Assembly: GCA_013202185.1 (NCBI GenBank)
Contig: JABMSA010000045.1
Coordinates: 1-5,058 of the forward strand
Direction of reading: 5' to 3'
Length of the DNA: 5,058 nt
From: Planctomycetota bacterium
GTDB taxonomy: Bacteria; Planctomycetota; PUPC01; JABMSA01
Of this stretch, positions 1 through 4,937 are shown one piece after another (within the stretch, counting starts at the first letter, position 1; every line of letters begins with the position of its first letter). The position numbers and the translations under genes were made by a program. The notes under the pieces are model-generated. The model was not told where the DNA came from and did no database searches. It saw only the letters and a list, made by a program, of their open reading frames with translations.

Positions 1-1
1 C

Positions 2-316
2 GTCAAAGCTTACATGAAGCTCGCCGGCCTGACGCGTGAAAGAGTCATTCGGCGAAGGCTGATAAAGACCAGGCTGAATCAGATAAGGGATTTCGAAGCT
101 CGCATTCGCGAAATCGACGCAGAAGAAGCAACGTATCGCAACTCAATAGAGACTACGCTCGCTTCAAGCTTTCCCGCCCCGAAGCTCGTAGAGGCGAAAT
201 CCGTTGGGCGCAGGTCGTCGGCTTCGGGTGAAAAGGCCGGGGCAGGAACTAGCGCCCAATCGCGGAAACGGTCATCGAATACCGGGCAGCGGGTGGGAGT
301 GGAACTGAAGTACTGA
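2..316 (+). CDS. 3' end of an unrecognised basic, helix-rich protein (probably 5' truncated by the window)
   Basis: The reading frame is open from the left edge to a TGA at 314-316. The first ATG is at 14, but the 13 bases before it show no Shine-Dalgarno sequence, so the true start is probably upstream. From that ATG the protein is 100 residues. Residues 1-45 are rich in Arg, Lys, Glu, Ile and Leu and look like a charged amphipathic helix or coiled coil (RDFEARIREIDAEEATYR). Residues 62-95 are a Ser/Gly/Arg/Lys-rich, low-complexity and probably disordered basic tail. I see no catalytic motif, signal peptide or membrane segment. The gene sits in the same orientation just upstream of gvp genes, so it may be an accessory gas vesicle protein, but that is only context. 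It could equally be the tail of a larger unrelated protein. I do not recognise the family. Confidence 0.5.
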   Translation, partial: VKAYMKLAGLTRERVIRRRLIKTRLNQIRDFEARIREIDAEEATYRNSIETTLASSFPAPKLVEAKSVGRRSSASGEKAGAGTSAQSRKRSSNTGQRVGVELKY

Positions 317-330
317 GCCGGAAAAGCCTG

Positions 331-348
331 CGTTCCGGAGCCGGAACG
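331..348 (+). terminator. Perfect inverted repeat after the first gene, possible weak terminator
   Basis: Bases 331-338 (CGTTCCGG) and 341-348 (CCGGAACG) are perfect reverse complements. They form a 7-bp stem with a GAGC tetraloop, or 8 bp with a 2-base loop. It starts 15 bases after the stop at 316. Only a short TTT follows at 350-352, so it is a poor intrinsic terminator and may instead be an RNA-stabilising or processing hairpin. Confidence 0.3.
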
Positions 349-411
349 TGTTTGCCTGACTGTGCGCGGAGGATGCGCTTTTCCCTCCCCCAGCCACCCA
401 GGAACAAAATC

Positions 412-417
412 GAGGAG
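412..417 (+). promoter_or_regulatory. Ribosome binding site that sets the zinc-ribbon start
   Basis: GAGGAG at 412-417 lies 7 bases before the ATG at 425, an ideal spacing. It fixes the start at 425. The in-frame ATG at 374 and other upstream candidates would add a Pro/Ser-rich leader unlike a zinc ribbon. Confidence 0.75.
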
Positions 418-424
418 AATAATA

Positions 425-625
425 ATGAGGGTCAATTGCCTATCATGCGGGCACAAGCTCGAGCTCGACGATGCCTACGACGACTACGAAGGCCAGGTGA
501 AGTGCTACACCTGCCGCGCGGTCCTTGAGATTAAGGCGGAAGAAGGCGCCGTCAAATCGGTGACGTGTGTACAGGGTCCGCATAAGCCTACACTCGAAGA
601 GACGTTCGAGCTGATAGGCGGGTGA
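425..625 (+). CDS. Small zinc-ribbon protein, 66 residues, function unknown
   Basis: The start at 425 is chosen for its well-spaced GAGGAG. The protein begins MRVNCLSCGHKLELDD and carries two CxxC knuckles, C5-x2-C8 and C27-x2-C30, separated by an acidic and aromatic stretch (DDAYDDYEG). This is the four-cysteine pattern of a zinc ribbon that binds one structural Zn. A fifth cysteine, C48, lies in a short C-terminal extension that ends without further motifs. There is no signal peptide or membrane segment, so it is probably cytoplasmic. Zinc ribbons of this size can bind nucleic acid or protein, and the sequence does not say which. It lies 125 bases upstream of gvpF in the same direction, so a regulatory or assembly role in gas vesicle formation is possible but is inference. 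It is not one of the classical Gvp proteins I know. Confidence 0.8.
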   Translation: MRVNCLSCGHKLELDDAYDDYEGQVKCYTCRAVLEIKAEEGAVKSVTCVQGPHKPTLEETFELIGG

Positions 626-639
626 GGCACGTGAAGACT

Positions 640-657
640 GCCGGAGGAACATCCGGC
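640..657 (+). other. Inverted repeat between the zinc-ribbon gene and gvpF
   Basis: GCCGGA at 640-645 and TCCGGC at 652-657 form a 6-bp GC-rich stem with a 6-base loop, 15 bases after the zinc-ribbon stop. No T-run follows, so a classical terminator is unlikely. The rest of the 124-base gap (626-749) shows only the gvpF ribosome binding site and no convincing promoter. Confidence 0.25.
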
Positions 658-732
658 CGAATGGACGTTGTGACGGCGCGGCCCTCAACGCACCCGTTTC
701 CGCGGGCCGAGAGGTCGCGCACGTGTGCAGGA

Positions 733-738
733 AAGGAG
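733..738 (+). promoter_or_regulatory. Ribosome binding site for gvpF
   Basis: AAGGAG at 733-738, followed by a second purine block GGAAG at 741-745, precedes the ATG at 750. The spacing of 11 bases (or 4 for the second block) is acceptable. It argues against the in-frame GTG at 723, which lies upstream of this site and has no comparable site of its own. Confidence 0.6.
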
Positions 739-749
739 TTGGAAGTAAC

Positions 750-1610
750 ATGGTCGCAGACACAGCACCCGCGGGGGACACGCCCCTCGCGACACAGACA
801 GAAGCCGCGCCGGAGACAGCGGCCACGACAGACGCCGAAACCCCAGCCGGCAAGTACCTGTACGGCATAGTGCCGGACGCCCAGGCCGCCGCCTGGATGG
901 CAGACAGCGCTCAGTACTGTGTCGGAATCGACGGCGGAACCATTCGCTGTATTTCGCACGGCCCCCTGGCGGCCATAGTCAGCGACCTTCCCAACGAGAA
1001 ACTACGCCCCAACCGCCGGCGGCTCGCAGTGCACCACCAGGTACTCAAAGACCTGATGGCCGAATGCACGGTTCTTCCGATGTCGTTCGGGGTCATCGCG
1101 GACAGCTCAGATGCCGTCCGGAAAGTGCTGTCGCTTAACCAGGCGACCCTCGACGACAAGCTGCGCCACCTGGAGGGAAAGGTGGAGATGGGTTTGAGGG
1201 TTTTCTGGGACGTGATGAACGTTTTTGAGTACTTCGTCAACACTCACGCCGATCTGAGGGCCTTTCGCGATAAGCTTTACCACGGACGCCGCCAGCCTAC
1301 CCGCGACGACAAGATCGAGCTGGGGCATATGTTCGACGAGACGCTCAACAAAGATCGCGACACTCACACACAGACGGTGGAAAGGGCGCTCGGGGCGCGG
1401 TGCGTGGAAATAAAGCGAAACAAGCCCCGGAACGAGCGCGAGGTAATGAATCTGGCATGCCTTATTCTCAAGGACGCTCAGAAGGAATTTGAAGAGGGAG
1501 TTTTCGAGGCGGCGGCGCTTTTTGACGACAATTACCGCTTCGACTTCAACGGCCCCTGGCCGCCCTACAACTTCGTGACCGGCTTGGAGGTCGCAGACGC
1601 AAGCAAGTAA
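750..1610 (+). CDS. gvpF: GvpF/GvpL family gas vesicle protein, 286 residues
   Basis: This is a GvpL/GvpF family accessory protein, a cytoplasmic or shell-associated factor needed early in gas vesicle assembly and known in the family to contact GvpA. The ATG at 750 is preferred over the GTG at 723 because of the AAGGAG before it. Family landmarks appear in order: KYLYGIV at about 35-41, the RRRLAVHHQVL block at 89-99, TVLPMSFGVIA at 107-117, GKVEMGLRVFW at 143-153, and the C-terminal block RFDFNGPWPPYNFV at 263-276. The first 34 residues are a low-complexity Ala/Thr/Pro/Glu extension before the domain. Length otherwise suits the family. gvpG follows after 12 bases, as is usual. GvpF and GvpL are paralogues that motifs alone do not separate well; I use gvpF because the gene sits directly before gvpG. 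The family call is near certain, while the F versus L choice is not. Confidence 0.95.
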   Translation: MVADTAPAGDTPLATQTEAAPETAATTDAETPAGKYLYGIVPDAQAAAWMADSAQYCVGIDGGTIRCISHGPLAAIVSDLPNEKLRPNRRRLAVHHQVLKDLMAECTVLPMSFGVIADSSDAVRKVLSLNQATLDDKLRHLEGKVEMGLRVFWDVMNVFEYFVNTHADLRAFRDKLYHGRRQPTRDDKIELGHMFDETLNKDRDTHTQTVERALGARCVEIKRNKPRNEREVMNLACLILKDAQKEFEEGVFEAAALFDDNYRFDFNGPWPPYNFVTGLEVADASK

Positions 1611-1622
1611 TGAGGCCGGCCC

Positions 1623-2144
1623 ATGTTCATCTTGGACGACATACTCCTGTTTCCCGTTCGCGGAGTGGCCTGGATCGCCAGGAAGGTCCACGAACTTGCC
1701 GAGCAGGAATTTGAGAACGAAGCGGCGTCGATCCGGGCCGAACTCAGCGACCTCTACATGAGGCTCGAAACCGGCGAACTGACCGAAGAAGAATTCGAAC
1801 AGCACGAAAAGGTTCTATTGGATCGGTTCGACGAAATAGAGAGTCGCGGCGAGGAGGAACCAGCCGACGAGGAACTTGAAGACCAGGCCCAAGCCATCCG
1901 GGCCGAACTCAGCGAGTTGTATATGATGCGCGAAACGGGAGAAATGACCCAAGAAGATTTCGGTGGGCGCGAAAAAGAGCTGAAAGATCGCCTCGAGGAA
2001 ATAGAGCACCAGGGAGAAACCGAAGAGCCTGCGACCGAAACAATCGCCGACGTCGCGACCGTTGAACACAAAACAGCGACGCCTGAGGCCGAATCAAAAA
2101 AAAACGCGCGACCCCTGAAGAAAAGGACGAAGGCGGAAAGATAA
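1623..2144 (+). CDS. gvpG: Gas vesicle protein GvpG with an internally duplicated module, 173 residues
   Basis: GvpG is a small, helical accessory protein of gas vesicle assembly. The N terminus MFILDDILLFPVRGVAWIAR, followed by KVHELAEQE, is the family signature. A TGAGG at 1611-1615 sits 7 bases before the ATG, so translation is probably coupled to gvpF, whose stop is 12 bases upstream. The family's single helical module (IRAELSxLYM.xETGExTxEEF...) occurs twice here, at residues 37-73 and 92-128, joined by an acidic linker (GEEEPADEELEDQAQ). This makes the protein about twice the length of the GvpGs I know, which are roughly 80-100 residues. Residues 129-158 are acidic and Thr/Ala-rich, probably disordered. 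The last 15 residues turn basic (KKNARPLKKRTKAER) right after an A9 run in the DNA, so a frameshift may have altered the tail. The identification is firm; the true C terminus is less so. Confidence 0.95.
   Translation: MFILDDILLFPVRGVAWIARKVHELAEQEFENEAASIRAELSDLYMRLETGELTEEEFEQHEKVLLDRFDEIESRGEEEPADEELEDQAQAIRAELSELYMMRETGEMTQEDFGGREKELKDRLEEIEHQGETEEPATETIADVATVEHKTATPEAESKKNARPLKKRTKAER
1731..2006 (+). repeat. Direct repeat within gvpG (two 111-base modules, 165-base period)
   Basis: Copy 1 is 1731-1841 and copy 2 is 1896-2006. They encode 37-residue modules that align without gaps at about 24 identical positions. Both begin with the same 20 bases (ATCCGGGCCGAACTCAGCGA) and both end in DEIE or EEIE. 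The shared DNA at the start, against divergence in the rest, suggests either a fairly recent duplication or local gene conversion. Confidence 0.9.
2096..2104 (+). other. A9 homopolymer ending in a canonical -1 slippery heptamer near the gvpG 3' end
   Basis: Nine adenines followed by C read in the gvpG frame as TCA AAA AAA AAC. The last seven bases, A AAA AAC, match the X XXY YYZ pattern for -1 ribosomal slippage. In the -1 frame the tail after the run becomes RATPEEKDEGGKIKDKE and stops at 2156-2158. In frame 0 it is ARPLKKRTKAER, stopping at 2144. The run could be a slippage site, a mutation hot spot or a sequencing indel. Confidence 0.4.
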
Positions 2145-2160
2145 AGGATAAAGAATAAAG
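2140..2160 (+). repeat. Three tandem 7-bp repeats of GATAAAG
   Basis: GATAAAG at 2140-2146, GATAAAG at 2147-2153 and AATAAAG at 2154-2160 are head to tail. They span the gvpG stop codon and lie directly before the terminator-like hairpin. Confidence 0.6.
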
Positions 2161-2161
2161 G

Positions 2162-2186
2162 AAGAGGCGCTCAACTAGCGTCTTTT
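2162..2186 (+). terminator. Putative intrinsic terminator or attenuator between gvpG and the ATPase gene
   Basis: The arms 2162-2171 (AAGAGGCGCT) and 2177-2186 (AGCGTCTTTT) pair over 10 positions, two of them G-U, around a CAACT loop. The 3' arm ends in TTTT and the 5' flank is A-rich, giving the shape of a Rho-independent terminator starting 18 bases after the gvpG stop. The U-tract is short and partly within the stem, so termination may be partial, lowering expression of the downstream genes. Confidence 0.45.
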
Positions 2187-2195
2187 CAACTATCC

Positions 2196-2216
2196 GACTG
2201 TAGACTGACGACTGAT
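2196..2216 (+). repeat. Three 7-bp-phased GACTG repeats upstream of the ATPase gene
   Basis: GACTGTA at 2196-2202, GACTGAC at 2203-2209 and GACTGAT at 2210-2216 are contiguous with a 7-base period, ending 16 bases before the ATG at 2233. They could be a protein binding array, an RNA element near the ribosome binding region, or chance. Confidence 0.45.
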
Positions 2217-2232
2217 ATCATGGGCGACACGG

Positions 2233-4215
2233 ATGAAGCCAGATCACAACCTGCCCGCATTCTTACAGGACGATGGCTTAAGACTGGTACTGTTCGGCGG
2301 CAAGGGCGGCGTGGGCAAGACCACCTGTGCCTCCGCCACGGCTCTCTTTCTTGCCAAGGCAGCGCCGGACCGGAGCTTCCTGCTCGTCTCCACCGATCCG
2401 GCCCACTCGGTGAGGGACAGCTTCGCCGGCTCCTCCCCCCCCGCCAACCTCGAGCTCATGGAGATCGACGCCCACAAGTGCATGGAGGAGTTCAGGCAAG
2501 CCCACTCCTCGCATCTCCGCGAGATCGCCCGGCGCGGCACCTTTCTCGACGATGAGGATATCGAGCAGGTCCTGGACCTCTCCCTGCCCGGGCTCGACGA
2601 AATCATGGCGTTCAACGAGATTGCAAAGCTGGTGGACGCGGACCGATACCACTGTATCGTGGTTGACACGGCCCCGACCGGCCATACGCTCAGGTTCCTT
2701 GAACTGCCCGACATAATGCAGGAATGGATCGCCACCCTCGACGCCATGCTCGCCAAGCACCGCTTCATGGCCGAGTTGTACCGGGGATACTATCGCAAGG
2801 ACGACACCGACAGGTTCCTCGACGATATGTTGGAGTTGGTGGGGACCGTGCGCTCGGTTCTTTCGGACCGGCAGCGGTGTCGCTTCGTGCCGGTGGCGGT
2901 GGCCGAGCCGGTGATTGTGCTTGAGACGCGCCGGCTGATCGACGCGCTCAAGAAGGCGAAAATCCCCGTCACCGATATTCTGCTGAACCGAGTTTTCCCC
3001 GAGGGGAGCAATTGCCCGGTATGCACACGCGCACGCACCCAGCAAAAAGAGCAACTGCGCAGGTTTTGCGAGGAGTTCTCTGAATGCAGGCTGTGGCGAA
3101 TACCCATCCAGGGAGCCCAGGTGGAGGGCGTCGAGCAGTTGGGCGCTTTCTGGGAAGAGATAGGCATGCTCGAGATGCCGGACAACGAGCCGCGCCCGGC
3201 GGCGGCGGCGCCCATCGGTGTTGCACACCCTCCGACGCTCCCTGGGCCGGAGGTGTCGCTGTTGCTCTTTGCCGGCAAAGGGGGCGTGGGCAAAACTACG
3301 CTCGCGAGCGCGGCGGCGATCCATCTGGCACGGGAATACCCGGGGAAAGAACTACTGTTGTTCTCCACGGATCCGGCGCACTCCCTTTCGGACTGCCTCG
3401 ACGTAGAGGTGGGGCCGGAAGAAACACGGGTTCTTCCCGGGCTGAGCGCGATTGAGATAGACGCCGAAGCCGAATTTCAGGTGCTGAAAGACCGGTACGC
3501 CGAAGAGATCGCTGGGCTTTTCGACTCGTTGGCCGGCGAAACCTGGATAGATTTCGAGTTCGATCACGAGGTGATGGAGCGCTTTCTGTACCTCTCGCCA
3601 CCGGGACTGGACGAGGTGATGGCGCTCACCCGAATCGCCGAGCTGCAAGAGAAAAACAAGTACGATATCGTCGTGCTCGACACCGCGCCCACGGGCCACC
3701 TGCTGCGGCTGCTCGAGATGCCGGAACTGATACAGGATTGGCTCAAGGTTTTCTTTCATTTGTTTCTGAAGTACAAACATATATTCAGGCTGCCCAAAGT
3801 CTCCGAGCTGCTGGTCGCGATGTCGAAAAGGTTGAAGTTTGTCCGCTCATTGCTCACCGATCCGCACAGGGGCCGGCTTTACGCCGTGAGCATACTCACA
3901 GAGATGGCGTTTGAGGAAACCAAAGATCTCATTGCCGGGTGTAGTGACTCGGGGGTCCACGTGCCCCTGCTTTTCCTTAACCTGGCCACGCCGTCGGACG
4001 GGTGCCCCTTGTGCAACGCCATTGCCCGGAAGGAATCCGAAGTCCGTCGCAGGTTTGAAGGAACGTTCGACGGTATCCACCAGACTGTGGTTTACCGGTG
4101 CGGCGAGCTGCGCGGCATCAACCGCCTGGGCGAGCTTGGCGCGGCCCTCTACGGCGCAAAAGTGCTTGCCGGGCCCGTCCACACACCCGTCACCGAGACG
4201 GCCGCGAAGAAGTGA
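2233..4215 (+). CDS. ArsA/Get3-family fused double ATPase of the gas vesicle cluster, 660 residues
   Basis: This is a cytoplasmic deviant-Walker ATPase made of two fused homologous halves joined by a Pro/Ala-rich linker at about 317-340. Half 1 has the P-loop GGKGGVGKTT at 22-31, switch I STDPAHS at 53-59, LPGLDEI at 118-124, switch II DTAPTGH at 145-151 and CPVC at 261-264. Half 2 has AGKGGVGKTT at 347-356, STDPAHS at 378-384, PPGLDEV at 456-462, DTAPTGH at 483-489 and CPLC at 591-594. The signature lysines (K24, K349) and switch I aspartates (D55, D380) are present, so both sites look active. Plasmid ArsA has Cys in GACT/SPCT motifs where this protein has PGLDE, as in Get3. The CxxC pairs match the Get3 zinc site. 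No arsB, arsD or arsR is nearby. I infer a chaperone or targeting role for hydrophobic Gvp proteins. The ATG at 2233 has only a weak ribosome binding site, but a stop at 2206-2208 leaves no other normal start upstream. Automated annotation would probably call it an arsenical pump-driving ATPase. Confidence 0.93.
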   Translation: MKPDHNLPAFLQDDGLRLVLFGGKGGVGKTTCASATALFLAKAAPDRSFLLVSTDPAHSVRDSFAGSSPPANLELMEIDAHKCMEEFRQAHSSHLREIARRGTFLDDEDIEQVLDLSLPGLDEIMAFNEIAKLVDADRYHCIVVDTAPTGHTLRFLELPDIMQEWIATLDAMLAKHRFMAELYRGYYRKDDTDRFLDDMLELVGTVRSVLSDRQRCRFVPVAVAEPVIVLETRRLIDALKKAKIPVTDILLNRVFPEGSNCPVCTRARTQQKEQLRRFCEEFSECRLWRIPIQGAQVEGVEQLGAFWEEIGMLEMPDNEPRPAAAAPIGVAHPPTLPGPEVSLLLFAGKGGVGKTTLASAAAIHLAREYPGKELLLFSTDPAHSLSDCLDVEVGPEETRVLPGLSAIEIDAEAEFQVLKDRYAEEIAGLFDSLAGETWIDFEFDHEVMERFLYLSPPGLDEVMALTRIAELQEKNKYDIVVLDTAPTGHLLRLLEMPELIQDWLKVFFHLFLKYKHIFRLPKVSELLVAMSKRLKFVRSLLTDPHRGRLYAVSILTEMAFEETKDLIAGCSDSGVHVPLLFLNLATPSDGCPLCNAIARKESEVRRRFEGTFDGIHQTVVYRCGELRGINRLGELGAALYGAKVLAGPVHTPVTETAAKK

Positions 4216-4246
4216 CCCAACGGGCCAGCTATACCGAGGACACGAA

Positions 4247-4555
4247 ATGACCGCAATCGGCGCACCCCCATCGGGCGGGCATCCACCAGTTGACGCCGAG
4301 GAGCGCGTCTCGCTGTGCGAAGCGCTTGATCGCATACTTCACAAGGGAGTGGTTATCTCGGGGGAAGTTGTGATTTCAGTGGCGGACATTGATCTGCTTT
4401 ATCTCGGCCTCAACGCCGTGCTGACATCGGCAGAGAAAGCCCGGGAAGTAGGACTGATTACGCCGCCGAAGAAAAAACCTGAAGAAGTTGACGTGTTCCA
4501 TATGCCACGTGAGGACGATGGGGAGGATTACCCCGGGTATGACCGAATCATATAA
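4247..4555 (+). CDS. gvpS: GvpA-superfamily minor gas vesicle protein, GvpS-like, 102 residues
   Basis: This is a member of the GvpA/J/M/S superfamily of small hydrophobic shell or nucleation proteins. A GAGGA at 4236-4240, 6 bases before the ATG, sets the start; the frame is open far upstream but inside the ATPase gene. The superfamily core runs from about residue 22 to 65: an amphipathic helix (LCEALDRILHKGVVI), a beta hairpin (GEVVISVADIDLLYLGLN) and a second helix (AVLTSAEKAREVGLI). The G(D/E)xxISxAxxDLxYLxL pattern is closest to what I recall of GvpS; GvpJ and GvpM are the alternatives. The last 25 residues are a charged, acidic tail (EEVDVFHMPREDDGEDYPG) absent from GvpA itself, which argues for a minor protein and not the major shell subunit. 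It lies 31 bases after the ATPase gene and its end overlaps gvpK by 17 bases. The superfamily is near certain, the S assignment moderate. Confidence 0.88.
   Translation: MTAIGAPPSGGHPPVDAEERVSLCEALDRILHKGVVISGEVVISVADIDLLYLGLNAVLTSAEKAREVGLITPPKKKPEEVDVFHMPREDDGEDYPGYDRII
4522..4526 (+). promoter_or_regulatory. Ribosome binding site for gvpK inside the preceding gene
   Basis: GGAGG at 4522-4526 lies 12 bases before the ATG at 4539, within the gvpS-like coding sequence. It rules against the in-frame ATGs at 4488 and 4518, which have no usable site at proper spacing. The gap is slightly long, consistent with translational coupling. Confidence 0.5.
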
Positions 4556-4925
4556 TCTGGCGAAAAGTGAGTCCGACGCTCTCAGCGATTTCGACAAAGT
4601 CATGACCCGGGGCCGGTCATCGTCGCCGGGCTCCGAGCCCGACGGATTCTACCAGCCCAGCCGGCCGCGGATCAAGATGGACCCTGACAACACGAAGCAC
4701 GGCCTCGCAAAGCTCGCCCTCACGATTATCGAGCTGCTCCGGGAACTGCTGGAGCGGCAGGCGCTCAGGCGCGTCGAAGGAGGGTCCCTCACCGCCGAAG
4801 AAACAGAAAGGCTGGGGACCACCTTCATGCGATTGGCCGAGGAAATGGAAAAACTGAAAAAGGATTTCGGCCTGGAGGACGAGGATCTCAACATCGATCT
4901 CGGTCCTCTCGGCAAAGTCTTCTGA
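4539..4925 (+). CDS. gvpK: Gas vesicle protein GvpK, 128 residues
   Basis: GvpK is a conserved accessory protein required for gas vesicle formation in many clusters; its exact activity is not settled. The core (about residues 48-128) shows the family pattern clearly: MDPDNTKHGLAKLALTIIEL at 47-66, then LLRELLERQALRRVEGGSLT, EETERLGTTFMRLAEEMEKL, and the ending FGLEDEDLNIDLGPLGKVF. These segments predict long amphipathic helices and a short C-terminal hydrophobic end. Residues 1-46 are a Ser/Asp/Pro-rich, poorly conserved leader. The ATG at 4539 is chosen because GGAGG precedes it, and it gives a 17-base overlap with the upstream gene, implying translational coupling. An ATG at 4488 would add 17 residues that include two cysteines and do not resemble the family. 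gvpJ follows 12 bases after the stop, the usual K-J neighbourhood. Confidence 0.95.
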   Translation: MTESYNLAKSESDALSDFDKVMTRGRSSSPGSEPDGFYQPSRPRIKMDPDNTKHGLAKLALTIIELLRELLERQALRRVEGGSLTAEETERLGTTFMRLAEEMEKLKKDFGLEDEDLNIDLGPLGKVF

Positions 4926-4937
4926 AAGGGATTGATC

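Noticed and set aside
1107..1805. Antisense open frame of 232 codons opposite gvpF and gvpG
   Set aside because: It mirrors the codons of two firmly identified gas vesicle genes and has no recognisable protein pattern or ribosome binding site.
2140..2216. CRISPR-like array from the repeated short units
   Set aside because: The units are only 7 bases, contiguous and without unique spacers, so they are short tandem repeats at most.
2185..2218. Sigma-70 promoter before the ATPase gene (TTCAAC ... TGATAT)
   Set aside because: The candidate boxes are weak and about 22 bases apart, outside the usual 16-18, so I do not call a promoter.
2220..2555. Plus-strand frame starting at the ATG at 2220, 13 bases before the chosen ATPase start
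   Set aside because: It is out of frame with the ATPase and gives an Arg/Gly-rich product without motifs; the ATPase P-loop begins only 63 bases into the overlapping frame from 2233.
2278..3324. Long antisense open frame of 348 codons opposite the ATPase gene
   Set aside because: It lies wholly opposite a gene with unmistakable ATPase motifs. Its product is Arg/His/Gly-rich with no domain, as expected of an antisense shadow in GC-rich coding DNA.
2233..4215. Arsenite pump ATPase and an arsenic resistance operon
   Set aside because: The family match is real, but the metalloid-site cysteine motifs of plasmid ArsA are absent, Get3-like CxxC pairs are present, and no arsB, arsD, arsC or arsR gene is visible.
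3911..4246. Long N-terminal extension of the GvpS-like protein in the same open frame
   Set aside because: This stretch overlaps the ATPase C terminus out of frame, and a good ribosome binding site sits before the ATG at 4247.
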